From contig JHVP01000002.1 of assembly GCA_000620205.1 (NCBI GenBank), positions 62,001-126,000 on the forward strand: a DNA stretch of 64,000 nt, read 5' to 3'. This stretch comes from Geodermatophilaceae bacterium URHA0031. Lineage in GTDB: Bacteria; Actinomycetota; Actinomycetes; Mycobacteriales; Geodermatophilaceae. This document shows, piece by piece, positions 29,119 to 37,643 of the stretch (the stretch's first letter is position 1; each line of letters begins with the position of its first letter). Made by a program: the position numbers and the translations under genes. The notes under the pieces were generated by a model. The model did not search any database and was not told the origin of the DNA. It saw only the letters and a list, made by a program, of their open reading frames with translations.

Positions 29119-29823
29119 GTGCTCGGTCACTCGCATGCCCTCTCCGGTCTCGCCGTCGGCGCCGCGACGCTGCCCTGGGCGCCGGTCCACGGCACCGTGG
29201 CCCAGGTCGCCTGGGTGTCCGCCGTCGGTGGGTTCGCGATGCTGCCCGACCTCGACCAGAAGGGGTCGACGATCAGCCGGATGTGGGGCCCGCTCACCGA
29301 CGTCCCGTCCGGCGCGGTGAACGCCGTCTCCCGCGGCCACCGCTGGGGCACCCACGACGCCGTCCTGGCGCCGATGGCCTTCGGCCTGCTGGCCCATGCC
29401 GCGTCCTGGAACCACTGGTCGAGCCTGCTGCTGCTGGCGCTGGCCATCGGGCTCGCGCTGCGGGCGCTGCACGTCGTCATCCCGGGCCGGGCGGAGAACA
29501 CCGTCATCGGGAACCTGGTGCTCTCCTGGGGCGGCGCCTGGCTGCTGCTGGCGCACAGCCCCGGCCCGACCTGGCTACCGCTGGCCGTCGTCGTCGGCGT
29601 GCTGACCCACGTCGCCGGGGACGGGCTGACGAAGGAGGGCGTGCCCGTGCCGGTGTTCTGGCTCCTCCGGCGCAGCCGGATCGCACCGGTGCACCTGCAC
29701 ACCGGTGCCCTCGTCGAGCGGGCCGTGCTCGTCCCGCTCTTCGTGGTGGCCACCGTGGCGTTCCTCGTCGCCAACACCGGCGCGCGCACGCTGGTCGACC
29801 CGATCCTGGCCCGGCTCGGCTGA
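29119..29823 (+). CDS. YdjM/LexA-regulated-type membrane-bound metal-dependent hydrolase
   Basis: A 234-residue polytopic protein of the PF04307 type. It has the N-terminal LGHSHALSGLAVGA with two histidines, FAMLPDLDQKGST with the DxD motif, SRGHRWGTHDAVLA, and VLTHVAGDGLTKEGVPV near the C-terminus, with about five membrane helices. The conserved His/Asp residues suggest a metal centre facing the membrane; the substrate is unknown. GTG start with only a weak upstream GGGGAG. Confidence 0.8.
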   Translation: MLGHSHALSGLAVGAATLPWAPVHGTVAQVAWVSAVGGFAMLPDLDQKGSTISRMWGPLTDVPSGAVNAVSRGHRWGTHDAVLAPMAFGLLAHAASWNHWSSLLLLALAIGLALRALHVVIPGRAENTVIGNLVLSWGGAWLLLAHSPGPTWLPLAVVVGVLTHVAGDGLTKEGVPVPVFWLLRRSRIAPVHLHTGALVERAVLVPLFVVATVAFLVANTGARTLVDPILARLG

Positions 29824-29845
29824 TCAGGCAGTACGGTCGGCAGCT

Positions 29846-29923
29846 GTGACCGGCGTCGCCGAGCGGCTGCTGGCCGGCGTGCTCGGGCGGGTGTCCCGGC
29901 CGAGCGCGGTGGTCGGCTCGTGA
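29846..29923 (+). CDS. Possible 25-codon leader peptide
   Basis: A GTG-started frame of 25 codons (TGVAERLLAGVLGRVSRPSA) ends in a stop that overlaps the GTG of the next gene as GTGA. It could couple translation of the dehydrogenase. There is no clear Shine-Dalgarno sequence, so this may be chance in GC-rich sequence. Confidence 0.2.
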   Translation: MTGVAERLLAGVLGRVSRPSAVVGS

Positions 29924-30882
29924 CCGGGCACCTGTACGTCACCCGGCAGCTGACCGACGACGCGATGGCGGCGGTGGCCGAGCTCGGGGTCCCGGTCGTC
30001 GTCGGGGAGGAGCGGCCGCCGACCCCGGCGGAGCTGCGCCGGGACGCCGCCGGTGCGGTCGCGATCATCGCCACCCTCACCGACCGGGTCGACGCCGCCG
30101 TGCTGGACGCCGCGGGCGCCGGGCTGCGCGTCGTGGCCAACGTCGCGGTCGGCTACGACAACGTCGACGTGGCGGCGGCCCGGGCCCGCGGCGTCGCGGT
30201 GACCAACACCCCCGGCGTCCTGGACGGCGCGACGGCGGACCTGACCATGGGCCTGGTGCTCGCCGCCGCCCGCCGGATCGCCGAGGGCGACCGGTTCCTG
30301 CGCAGCGGGACGCCGTGGGTGTGGGGACCGCGGATGCTCGTCGGCCTGGACCTCTCCGCCGGTGCCACCCTGGGCATCGTCGGCTACGGCCGGATCGGCC
30401 GGGCGGTGGCCCGGCGGGCCCGCGCGTTCGACCTGCGGGTGCTGGCCACCCCGACCCGCAGCGGGCTCACCCCGGCCGAGCGCGACGCCGTCGAGTTCCG
30501 GGAGCTGCCGGACCTGCTCGCCTCCTCCGACGTGGTCACGCTGCACTGCCCGCTGACCCCGCAGACCCACCACCTGGTCGACGCCGCGGCGCTGGTCCTG
30601 ATGCGGCCGACGGCGCTGCTGGTCAACACCGCCCGGGGCGGCATCGTGGACACCGACGCGCTGGTCGAGGCCCTCACCGGGGGGCGGCTGGCCGGCGCGG
30701 CCCTGGACGTGTTCGAGGACGAGCCGCACGTCGACCCGCGGCTGCTCGCTCTCCCGCAGGTGGTGCTGACGCCGCACCTGGGCAGCGCCGGCGACCGGAC
30801 CCGCAGCGCGATGTGCGGGCTCGCCGTCGACAACGTCGCCGCCGTGCTCGCCGGCCGCCCTCCGCTCAGCCCCGTCGGGTGA
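29920..30882 (+). CDS. D-isomer-specific 2-hydroxyacid dehydrogenase (glyoxylate/hydroxypyruvate reductase-like)
   Basis: A 320-residue NAD(P)H enzyme. It has the substrate-loop VVANVAVGYDNVDV, the dinucleotide-binding GIVGYGRIGRAVARRAR, the catalytic Arg in VNTARGGIVDTDAL, Glu in VFEDEPHVD and His in TPHLGSAG. Overall closest in style to glyoxylate/hydroxypyruvate reductases. Its 3' end overlaps that of malic enzyme by 17 bases in convergent orientation. The exact substrate cannot be read from sequence. Confidence 0.88.
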   Translation: MTGHLYVTRQLTDDAMAAVAELGVPVVVGEERPPTPAELRRDAAGAVAIIATLTDRVDAAVLDAAGAGLRVVANVAVGYDNVDVAAARARGVAVTNTPGVLDGATADLTMGLVLAAARRIAEGDRFLRSGTPWVWGPRMLVGLDLSAGATLGIVGYGRIGRAVARRARAFDLRVLATPTRSGLTPAERDAVEFRELPDLLASSDVVTLHCPLTPQTHHLVDAAALVLMRPTALLVNTARGGIVDTDALVEALTGGRLAGAALDVFEDEPHVDPRLLALPQVVLTPHLGSAGDRTRSAMCGLAVDNVAAVLAGRPPLSPVG

Positions 30883-32056
30883 CGCCGTGCTCGACGGCAC
30901 AGGCGGCCACGGCCTCGGCGACGGCGGTGACCACCCGCCGGTCCAGCGGGCTGGGGACGATGTACCCGGCGCTGAGCTCGTCGCCCACCACGTCCGCGAT
31001 CGCGGTCGCCGCGGCGAGCTTCATCTCCTCGGTGATGCTGTGCGCCCCGGCGTCGATGGCCCCGCGGAACACCCCCGGGAAGGCCAGCACGTTGTTGATC
31101 TGGTTGGGCAGGTCGCTGCGGCCGGTGGCCACCACCGCGGCGTACCGGGCCGCCATCCCCGGGTCGACCTCCGGGGTCGGGTTGGCCAGCGAGAAGACGA
31201 TGCAGTCCGCGGCCATGCCGGCGATCGCTGCCTCGGGCACCGTGCCGCCGGACAGGCCGAGGTAGACGTCGGCCCCCTCCAGCGCACCGACCACGGTCCC
31301 GGCGAACCCGCTGCTGTTGGTGCTCTCCGCGGCCCACCGCTTGACCTCGGTCAGGTCCTCGCGGCCGGTGTGCAGCACCCCGCGCGAGTCGGCGACCGAG
31401 ATGTCGCCGATGCCGGCCCCGAGCAGGATCTTGGTGCAGGCGATCCCGGCGGCACCGGCGCCGGCGACGACCACCCGGAGGTCGGCCAGCGTCCGGCCGG
31501 TCACCGCGGCGGCGTTGCGCAGCGCGGCGAGGACGACGATCGCCGTCCCGTGCTGGTCGTCGTGCATGACCGGGATGTCCAGCCGCTCGCGCAGCCGGGC
31601 CTCGATGTCGAAGCAGCGGGGCGCGCTGATGTCCTCGAGGTTGATCCCCCCGAACGACGGGGCCAGCGCCGCGACGATCTCGACGATCGCGTCGGGGTCG
31701 GTGGTGCCGAGCACGATCGGCACGGAGTCCAGCCCGGCGAACTCGCTGAACAGGCAGGCCTTGCCCTCCATCACCGGCAGCGCCGCGGCCGGGCCGATGT
31801 CGCCCAGGCCGAGGACCGCCGTCCCGTCGGAGACGACCGCCACGACCCGCGGCGCCCAGGTGAACCGGCGGGCCAGCTCGGGCTCGGCGGCGATCGCGCT
31901 GGACACCCGGGCCACGCCCGGGGTGTACGTCAGCGCGAGGTCGGCGATCGACCCGATCGGCCGCCGACCGCGCACCGAGAGCTTGCCGCCCTCGTGCACC
32001 GCGAACGCGGGGTCGTCGGCGAACCGGTCGGGGGTGCCGCTCTGCACAGGTCCCAT
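30866..32056 (-). CDS. Malic enzyme (NAD(P)-dependent, short prokaryotic form)
   Basis: A 396-residue enzyme for oxidative decarboxylation of malate to pyruvate. It has LTYTPGVARVSSAIA near the N-terminus, the active-site VMEGKACLFSEFAGLDSVPI, the metal-binding INLEDISAPRCFDIE and VMHDDQHGTAIVVLAAL, and the nucleotide-binding VVAGAGAAGIACTKILL. A TAGCCT hexamer lies nine bases before the ATG, so the mRNA may be nearly leaderless. Convergent with the dehydrogenase gene. Confidence 0.93.
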   Translation of the reverse strand: MGPVQSGTPDRFADDPAFAVHEGGKLSVRGRRPIGSIADLALTYTPGVARVSSAIAAEPELARRFTWAPRVVAVVSDGTAVLGLGDIGPAAALPVMEGKACLFSEFAGLDSVPIVLGTTDPDAIVEIVAALAPSFGGINLEDISAPRCFDIEARLRERLDIPVMHDDQHGTAIVVLAALRNAAAVTGRTLADLRVVVAGAGAAGIACTKILLGAGIGDISVADSRGVLHTGREDLTEVKRWAAESTNSSGFAGTVVGALEGADVYLGLSGGTVPEAAIAGMAADCIVFSLANPTPEVDPGMAARYAAVVATGRSDLPNQINNVLAFPGVFRGAIDAGAHSITEEMKLAAATAIADVVGDELSAGYIVPSPLDRRVVTAVAEAVAACAVEHGVTRRG

Positions 32057-32068
32057 GCCACCGGGAGG

Positions 32069-32452
32069 CTAGGGCAGCGGTGGGGGCGGGGCGAGACGCT
32101 GCGGCCGGGGCCACAGCCGGAGGACGACGCGGCCCACGACGACCGCGGGGCCGAACGCCCGGCTGTCGTCGCCGACCAGCGGGTTGTCCCCCTCCACCCA
32201 GTGCCCGCCCGGGACGGCGCGGCGGACGCGCTTGACCACGAGCAGGTCCGGACGCGTGGGGAACCGGGCCAGCACGACCTCTCCGGGCCGGACCCGGCCG
32301 GACCGCCGCACCCGGCGCACCAGCAACCGGTCGCCGTGCCGCACGGTCGGCGACATCGACGGCCCGGTGACCCGCGCGAGCACCCACGGGGCGGCCAGGC
32401 CACCCGGGCCCTCCCCGCCGCCACCGCTGGACGTGTTCCCGCTGATCACCAC
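32069..32452 (-). CDS. sodX: Nickel-type superoxide dismutase maturation protease
   Basis: A 127-residue S26-family signal-peptidase-like protein. The nucleophilic Ser is in RVTGPSMSPTVRHGD and the general-base Lys in LLVVKRVRR, followed by WVEGDNPLVGDDSRAFG. It is divergent from sodN with 48 bases between starts. SodX removes the NiSOD propeptide so that the new N-terminal His can bind nickel. Two adjacent GTG codons are possible starts. Confidence 0.9.
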   Translation of the reverse strand: MVISGNTSSGGGGEGPGGLAAPWVLARVTGPSMSPTVRHGDRLLVRRVRRSGRVRPGEVVLARFPTRPDLLVVKRVRRAVPGGHWVEGDNPLVGDDSRAFGPAVVVGRVVLRLWPRPQRLAPPPPLP

Positions 32453-32500
32453 GGGTAGGGTCGCAGACGACCGATCTCCCACGAACCCGGAGGCACCCCC

Positions 32501-32905
32501 ATGCGTCTGTTCCGCATGTTCTCCACCGTGGAGGCCACCGCGCACTGCGACCTCCCCTGCGGCGTGTACGACCCGGCCCAGGCCAGGATCGAGGCCGAGA
32601 GCGTCAAGGCCATCCAGGAGAAGTACCAGGGCAACGAGGACCCGGTGTTCCGGACCCGCGCCATCCTGATCAAGGAGCAGCGGGCCGACCTGGTCAAGCA
32701 CCACCTGTGGGTGCTGTGGACCGACTACTTCAAGCCCCCGCACTTCGAGAAGTACCCGCAGCTGCACGAGCTGTTCAACAAGGCCACCAAGCAGGCCGGC
32801 GCCGCCGGCGGCAAGGGCAGCATGGACCCGGCCGAGGGGCAGAAGCTCCTCGACTACATCGCGGAGATCGACAAGATCTTCTGGGAGACCAAGGCCGCTG
32901 CCTAG
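32501..32905 (+). CDS. sodN: Nickel superoxide dismutase
   Basis: A 134-residue precursor. Fourteen residues precede the nickel-hook HCDLPCGVY; after SodX cleavage, His15, Cys16 and Cys20 become His1, Cys2 and Cys6 of the mature enzyme. The rest is the four-helix bundle (LVKHHLWVLWTDYFKPPHFE). A GGAGG stands upstream of the ATG. In Streptomyces such genes are nickel-controlled through Nur; no operator was identified here. Confidence 0.97.
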   Translation: MRLFRMFSTVEATAHCDLPCGVYDPAQARIEAESVKAIQEKYQGNEDPVFRTRAILIKEQRADLVKHHLWVLWTDYFKPPHFEKYPQLHELFNKATKQAGAAGGKGSMDPAEGQKLLDYIAEIDKIFWETKAAA

Positions 32906-33018
32906 CCGAACAGCCCTGCCACTGCCGGGTCGTCCTCTCGGGCGGCCCGGCAGTGCTGTGCCCTGCCGCGCTGGACCCGGTGCCGGCCACTGCGCCCCGA
33001 CCTTGGAGTGACCGCACC

Positions 33019-34251
33019 ATGAGCCCCCGTTTCGACCTGCGCTCGCTGCTCGAACGGGTGGAGGCCGCCGCACCGATCGACGCCGTCGCCGCGGTCGCCG
33101 ACCAGCTGGCCGTCCTCTCCGAGGCGACCGAGGTGTCCTTCCTCATCGCCGACTTCAGCGGCCACGCCCTGGTCCGGTTGAGCACCGCCGAGCGGACGCC
33201 GGAGGGCTCACGGACCCGCGGCCCCGAGTCGGCCGAGACGGTCCCGCTCGAGGGGACGGTCTACCGCCAGGTGCTGCGCACCCAGCAGGCCCACGTCTCG
33301 GTCACCGACCACGGCGTGTGCATGGTGGTCCCGGTCACCGACCGCGGCGACGCGATCGGCCTGCTGGAGCTCGTGCTCCCCGAGCCTCCCGACGAGCAGG
33401 TCCAGGCCGACATCCGAGCCGCCGGCCACGCCCTCGCCTACGTCCTCATCGCCAACCGCCGGCACACCGACCTCTTCGAGTGGGGCCAGCGGACCACCCC
33501 GTTCTCGCTCGCCGCGGAGATCCAGCGCCGGCTGCTGCCCCCCGCGTTCACCTGCGAGGCCGGGCAGTTCACCCTCGCCGGCTGGCTCGAGCCCGCCGCG
33601 ACCGTCGGCGGGGACACGTTCGACTACTCGCTGGACCGGGACGCCCTGCAGGTGTCGATCACCGACGCCGTCGGCCACGAGGTGAGCGCCTCGCTGCTCG
33701 CCACGCTGCTGGTCGGCAGCCTCCGCAACGAGCGTCGTCGCGGGCTGCCGCTGGCCGAGCAGGTGGGCAACGCCGACCGCGCGCTGGCGGAGAACGCCGA
33801 GCCCGGCCAGTTCGTCACCGGGCAGGTCCTGCGGGTCGACCTGCACAGCGGGCGCGCGCAGATCGTCAACGCCGGGCACCCGCTCCCGCTGCGCCTGCGC
33901 GACGGCCGGGTGGAGGAGGTCGAGCTCGCCGTCGACCTCCCGTTCGGCGTCGAGCCGGAGTGGCCGTTCCGGCTCCAGGAGTTCCCGCTGGAGCCCGGCG
34001 ACCGGATCGTGTTCGTGACCGACGGCATGCTCGAGCGCAACGCCGCCGCGGTCGACGTCGCCGCCGCACTGGCCGGCAGTGCCGCGCTGCACCCCCGCGA
34101 GGTCGTGCACGCCCTCGGGACCGCGGTCATGCGCGCCACTGGCGGCCAGCTCCGCGACGACGCCACGGTGGTCTGCCTGGACTGGTACGGCGGCCCGATC
34201 CGGGCCCGTGACAGCGCCGGCGGGGCCGGCCGCGGGCTCGCCTCGCGCTGA
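33019..34251 (+). CDS. PP2C-family (SpoIIE-type) serine/threonine phosphatase
   Basis: A 410-residue soluble protein with an N-terminal sensor-like region (about 1-150, GAF-like) and a C-terminal SpoIIE phosphatase domain. Metal-binding motifs are VGGDTFDYSLD, ITDAVGHEVSASLLA, FVTDGMLERN and RDDATVVCLDW. A GGAG precedes the ATG at 33019. Such enzymes usually dephosphorylate anti-anti-sigma factors; no partner kinase or antagonist gene is adjacent. Confidence 0.88.
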   Translation: MSPRFDLRSLLERVEAAAPIDAVAAVADQLAVLSEATEVSFLIADFSGHALVRLSTAERTPEGSRTRGPESAETVPLEGTVYRQVLRTQQAHVSVTDHGVCMVVPVTDRGDAIGLLELVLPEPPDEQVQADIRAAGHALAYVLIANRRHTDLFEWGQRTTPFSLAAEIQRRLLPPAFTCEAGQFTLAGWLEPAATVGGDTFDYSLDRDALQVSITDAVGHEVSASLLATLLVGSLRNERRRGLPLAEQVGNADRALAENAEPGQFVTGQVLRVDLHSGRAQIVNAGHPLPLRLRDGRVEEVELAVDLPFGVEPEWPFRLQEFPLEPGDRIVFVTDGMLERNAAAVDVAAALAGSAALHPREVVHALGTAVMRATGGQLRDDATVVCLDWYGGPIRARDSAGGAGRGLASR

Positions 34252-34304
34252 CCGGACGGCGCGGCCCCGGCGCCGTGGTCACGCACCGGTAACCTCGGAC
34301 TGCG

Positions 34305-34970
34305 ATGCGCATCGACCGGGCCGGCTGGCCCTTCCTCGCCGTGCCGCTCGGCCTTGCTGCGGCGTCCACCGCCCTCGGCCGGGCGACCGGCCGCCGCTCG
34401 GCCCGCCTCGTGGCGTGGCCGCTCCTCGCGCTGTCCGGCTACCTGGCGGTGTTCTTCCGCGACCCCGACCGCCGGTGCGACGTCGTCCCGCCGGCCTCGG
34501 ACGAGGTGCTCTCCCCGGCCGACGGCGTCGTCATGGTGGCCGGCGAGCCGCAGCCCGGGGTGGCCCCGGAGGGCGACTGGCAGCAGGTGAGCGTCTTCCT
34601 CTCCGTCGTCGACGTGCACGTCAACCGCGCCCCCTACCGCGGCCAGGTCACCGAGCACAGCTACCGGCCCGGCAGCTTCCTGGCCGCGTACCGCAGGGAG
34701 AGCGCGCACCGCAACGAGCGCAGTGAGCTGTGGGTCCGCGACGGTGACCGCACGGTCGTCTTCCGCCAGGTCGTCGGCGTGCTGGCCCGCCGCATCGTGA
34801 CCCGGGTCGGCGTCGGGGCGCAGGTGGCGACCGGGGAGCGGATCGGGCTGATGAAGTTCGGGTCCCGGATGGACGTCTTCGTGCCGCGCGAGTGCACGGT
34901 CACCGTCACCGAGGGGCAGCGCGTGCGTGGCGGGGAGACCGTCATCGCCCGCTGGCCCGCGTCCCGCTGA
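34305..34970 (+). CDS. psd: Phosphatidylserine decarboxylase proenzyme
   Basis: A 221-residue self-cleaving enzyme making phosphatidylethanolamine. The N-terminal membrane anchor (about 8-50) is followed by VLSPADGVV, VDVHVNRAPYRG, and the autocleavage motif LMKFGSRMDVF, where Gly-Ser is cut and Ser becomes the pyruvoyl group. A TAACCT hexamer lies nine bases before the ATG. The next gene, 14 bases on, makes its substrate. Confidence 0.95.
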   Translation: MRIDRAGWPFLAVPLGLAAASTALGRATGRRSARLVAWPLLALSGYLAVFFRDPDRRCDVVPPASDEVLSPADGVVMVAGEPQPGVAPEGDWQQVSVFLSVVDVHVNRAPYRGQVTEHSYRPGSFLAAYRRESAHRNERSELWVRDGDRTVVFRQVVGVLARRIVTRVGVGAQVATGERIGLMKFGSRMDVFVPRECTVTVTEGQRVRGGETVIARWPASR

Positions 34971-34984
34971 GGGGGGACGGCGGG

Positions 34985-35782
34985 ATGCCGGGCAGGCGCA
35001 CGACCACCGTGGAGTTCGTCCGCGGCTCGGTCCGCGGCGGGCGGCGGCGGGCACGGTCGTGGCTGCCCAGCCTGTTCACGCTGGCCAACATGATGTGCGG
35101 CTTCTTCGCCATCCTGGTCGCCTTCCGCGGCGAGTACCGGCTGGCCTGCGCCCTGATCGCGCTGTCGGTGGTCTTCGACATCGCCGACGGCGCGGTGGCC
35201 CGGCTGGTGGGCGCCGTCTCGCCGTTCGGGCTGCAGTTCGACTCGCTCGCCGACCTGGTCTCCTTCGGGCTGGCGCCGTCCCTGCTGGTGTTCGCGCTGT
35301 TCTCCGACGGCCGGGACTCCCTGGACGCCCTGGGGTGGATCGCCTGCTTCCTGTGGGTGGCCTGCGCGGCGATCAGGCTGGCCCGGTTCAACACCACGAT
35401 CGACCCGACGGCGGACAAGCGGTACTTCACCGGCCTGCCCAGCCCGGGCGCCGCCGGGGTGGTGCTGGCCAGCGTGTTCGCCTTCGCCGACCTCATGCAG
35501 GGCCGGGACCGGCTGTGGATGCTGCTGGTGGTCCTCGTGCCCGGGCTGCTGATGGTCAGCAACGTCCGCTACCGCTCGTTCCGGTCGCTGGTCAGCCCCA
35601 AGAGCGGCAAGCCCTATGGTCTGGTCGTCACCGTGGTCGTGGTGCTGGTGGGGCTGGCCACGGTGCCGACGGTGACCTGCTGCGTGGTGGCCTACAGCTA
35701 CCTGGTCTCGCCGTTGGTGGTGCCCGTGCTGACGCCGCTGGGCCGGCTGGTGCCGGACCGGCTCAAGGAGGTGCTCTCGTGA
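34985..35782 (+). CDS. pssA: CDP-diacylglycerol--serine O-phosphatidyltransferase
   Basis: A 265-residue CDP-alcohol phosphatidyltransferase. The catalytic motif reads DGAVARLVGAVSPFG then FDSLADLVSFG, fitting D-G-x2-A-R-x8-G-x3-D-x3-D. Six to eight membrane helices are present. It supplies phosphatidylserine to the preceding psd gene. The ATG follows a G-rich stretch, and the stop overlaps the following GTG. Confidence 0.94.
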   Translation: MPGRRTTTVEFVRGSVRGGRRRARSWLPSLFTLANMMCGFFAILVAFRGEYRLACALIALSVVFDIADGAVARLVGAVSPFGLQFDSLADLVSFGLAPSLLVFALFSDGRDSLDALGWIACFLWVACAAIRLARFNTTIDPTADKRYFTGLPSPGAAGVVLASVFAFADLMQGRDRLWMLLVVLVPGLLMVSNVRYRSFRSLVSPKSGKPYGLVVTVVVVLVGLATVPTVTCCVVAYSYLVSPLVVPVLTPLGRLVPDRLKEVLS

Positions 35783-36264
35783 CCGTGCGACCGGTGCGAC
35801 CGGACGACGTCCCTGCCGTGCTCGGGCTGGTCCGCGAGCTCGCCGCCTACGAGAAGGCCGAGCACGAGGCGCTGATGACCGCCGACCAGCTGCACACCGC
35901 GTTGTTCGGCGACTCCCCGGCGCTGTTCGGGCACGTCGCGACGGCCGACGGGTCGACCGAGGTGGTGGGCGTGGCGCTGTGGTTCCTGAACTTCTCGACC
36001 TGGCGCGGCACGCACGGCATCCACCTCGAGGACCTCTACGTCAGCCCCGGCTCCCGCGGCAGCGGGCTCGGCCGGGAGCTGCTGCGCACCCTGGCCCAGG
36101 AGTGCGTCGACCGGGGCTTCTCCCGGCTCGAGTGGTCGGTGCTGGACTGGAACACCCCGTCGATCGAGTTCTACAGGGCAGCCGGCGCCGTGCCGATGGA
36201 GGAGTGGACGGTCTTCCGGCTGACCGACGACGCACTCCCCCGCTTCGCCGCCGACCGGCGCTGA
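35779..36264 (+). CDS. GNAT family N-acetyltransferase
   Basis: A 161-residue acetyltransferase. The acetyl-CoA loop is LYVSPGSRGSGLGRELLRTL, with EDLYV before it and LDWNTPSIEFYRAAGA near the end, close to diamine/spermidine acetyltransferase-like GNATs. The GTG overlaps the pssA stop as GTGA. Substrate unknown; polyamines or thialysine are possible. Confidence 0.88.
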   Translation: MTVRPVRPDDVPAVLGLVRELAAYEKAEHEALMTADQLHTALFGDSPALFGHVATADGSTEVVGVALWFLNFSTWRGTHGIHLEDLYVSPGSRGSGLGRELLRTLAQECVDRGFSRLEWSVLDWNTPSIEFYRAAGAVPMEEWTVFRLTDDALPRFAADRR

Positions 36265-36291
36265 GGCACCCGAGCTGAAGGAGATCCACGC

Positions 36292-37074
36292 GTGACCACC
36301 GAGCGCGGCGAGTCCCAGTGCTGGCTGACCGACATGGACGGCGTCCTCGTGCACGAGGGCAACGCCCTGCCCGGCGCCGCGGACTTCCTGGCCCGGCTGG
36401 TGGAGCGCGAGCGCCGGTTCCTGGTGCTCACCAACAACTCGATCTTCACGCCGCGGGACCTGGCCGCCCGGCTCGCGCGCAGCGGCCTCGTCGTGCCCGA
36501 GAGCGCCATCTGGACCTCTGCCCTGGCGACGGCGGACTTCCTGTCCTCGCAGCTGCCCGGCGGCTCGGCGTACGTCATCGGTGAGGCCGGGCTGACGACC
36601 GCCCTGCACGAGGCGGGGTACACGCTCACCGACACCGACCCGGACTACGTGGTCCTCGGCGAGACCCGCAACTACTCCTTCGAGGCGATCACCCGGGCGA
36701 TCCGGCTGGTCGGCGGCGGCGCGCGCTTCATCGCCACCAACCCCGACGTCACCGGCCCCTCGCCGGAGGGCCCGCTGCCGGCCACCGGTTCGGTCGCCGC
36801 GATGATCACCAAGGCGACAGGCGCCGAGCCCTACTTCGTCGGCAAGCCCAACCCGATGATGTTCCGCAGCGCGATGAACCGGATCGAGGCGCACTCGGAG
36901 TCCACCACGATGATCGGCGACCGGATGGACACCGACGTCGTGGCCGGCATCGAGGCCGGGCTGGAGACCATCCTGGTGCTCACCGGTTCGACGCAGGCCG
37001 AGGACGTCAGCCGCTTTCCCTTCCGCCCCAGCCGGATCCTGCCCTCGATCGCCGAGGTCATCGACCTGATCTAG
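36292..37074 (+). CDS. HAD-IIA (NagD-type) phosphatase
   Basis: A 260-residue phosphatase. HAD motif I is WLTDMDGVLVHEG, motif II LVLTNNS, motif III the Lys in VGKPNPMMF, and motif IV IGDRMDTDVVAGIEAG. The C2-type cap lies between motifs II and III. AAGGAG stands nine bases before the GTG. Its stop shares CTAG with the stop of the convergent membrane gene. Likely acts on sugar or nucleotide phosphates. Confidence 0.9.
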   Translation: MTTERGESQCWLTDMDGVLVHEGNALPGAADFLARLVERERRFLVLTNNSIFTPRDLAARLARSGLVVPESAIWTSALATADFLSSQLPGGSAYVIGEAGLTTALHEAGYTLTDTDPDYVVLGETRNYSFEAITRAIRLVGGGARFIATNPDVTGPSPEGPLPATGSVAAMITKATGAEPYFVGKPNPMMFRSAMNRIEAHSESTTMIGDRMDTDVVAGIEAGLETILVLTGSTQAEDVSRFPFRPSRILPSIAEVIDLI

Positions 37075-37565
37075 CGGTCGAGGAAGGCCAGCCGGGCCTC
37101 CGGGGTGGCCAGCAGGTACAGCTCCACCGCCACGGCGGCGAGGACCGGGACGCCGATCAGCGGCCGGTCGGCCTGGAACGCCGCCGTGTAGCCCAGCACC
37201 CCGAGCAGCAGCTGCAGCACGATCACCGGCCCGCGGGCCCACGCCGACACCCGCCACAGGCCGACGGCGCCGGCGGCCAGCAACGCGGCCGCCATGCCCA
37301 CGTAGACGACCTGGCCGAGCGCCCCGGCCACGCTGTCCGGCGAACCGGTCAGCGTGAGGTAGAGCAGCACCAGCGCGAGCAGTGCCGCCGCGGCCGCCTC
37401 GACCGCCACGACCAAGGCAGCCCCCCGGACGGCGCCCGGCGCGCTGCCGCGCGGCCGTGCCGGCTTCGGCGCGGTCGGCTGCGCCGCACCACCCAGCAGC
37501 CCCTCGGCACGGGGACGGCGGCGGCCGGGGACGCCCCCGTCGTCGTCGGAGACCTGGCCTGGCAC
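37071..37565 (-). CDS. Hypothetical membrane protein, four helices
   Basis: A 164-residue protein with a Pro/Arg/Gly-rich cytoplasmic N-terminus (about 1-48) and four hydrophobic helices (about 49-70, 80-100, 106-125, 131-150). No family motif is recognised. The GTG at 37563-37565 was chosen because TAGCCT lies seven bases upstream, a leaderless pattern; an ATG twelve codons further up is an alternative. Probably independent of its neighbours. Confidence 0.65.
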   Translation of the reverse strand: MPGQVSDDDGGVPGRRRPRAEGLLGGAAQPTAPKPARPRGSAPGAVRGAALVVAVEAAAAALLALVLLYLTLTGSPDSVAGALGQVVYVGMAAALLAAGAVGLWRVSAWARGPVIVLQLLLGVLGYTAAFQADRPLIGVPVLAAVAVELYLLATPEARLAFLDR

Positions 37566-37643
37566 GGCGCCGAGGCTACGCCGGGAGGCTGCCGCCGACA
37601 TGCGCCGTCCGGGTCCGCGGCCGGCGGTCGATAGGTTGAGGCC

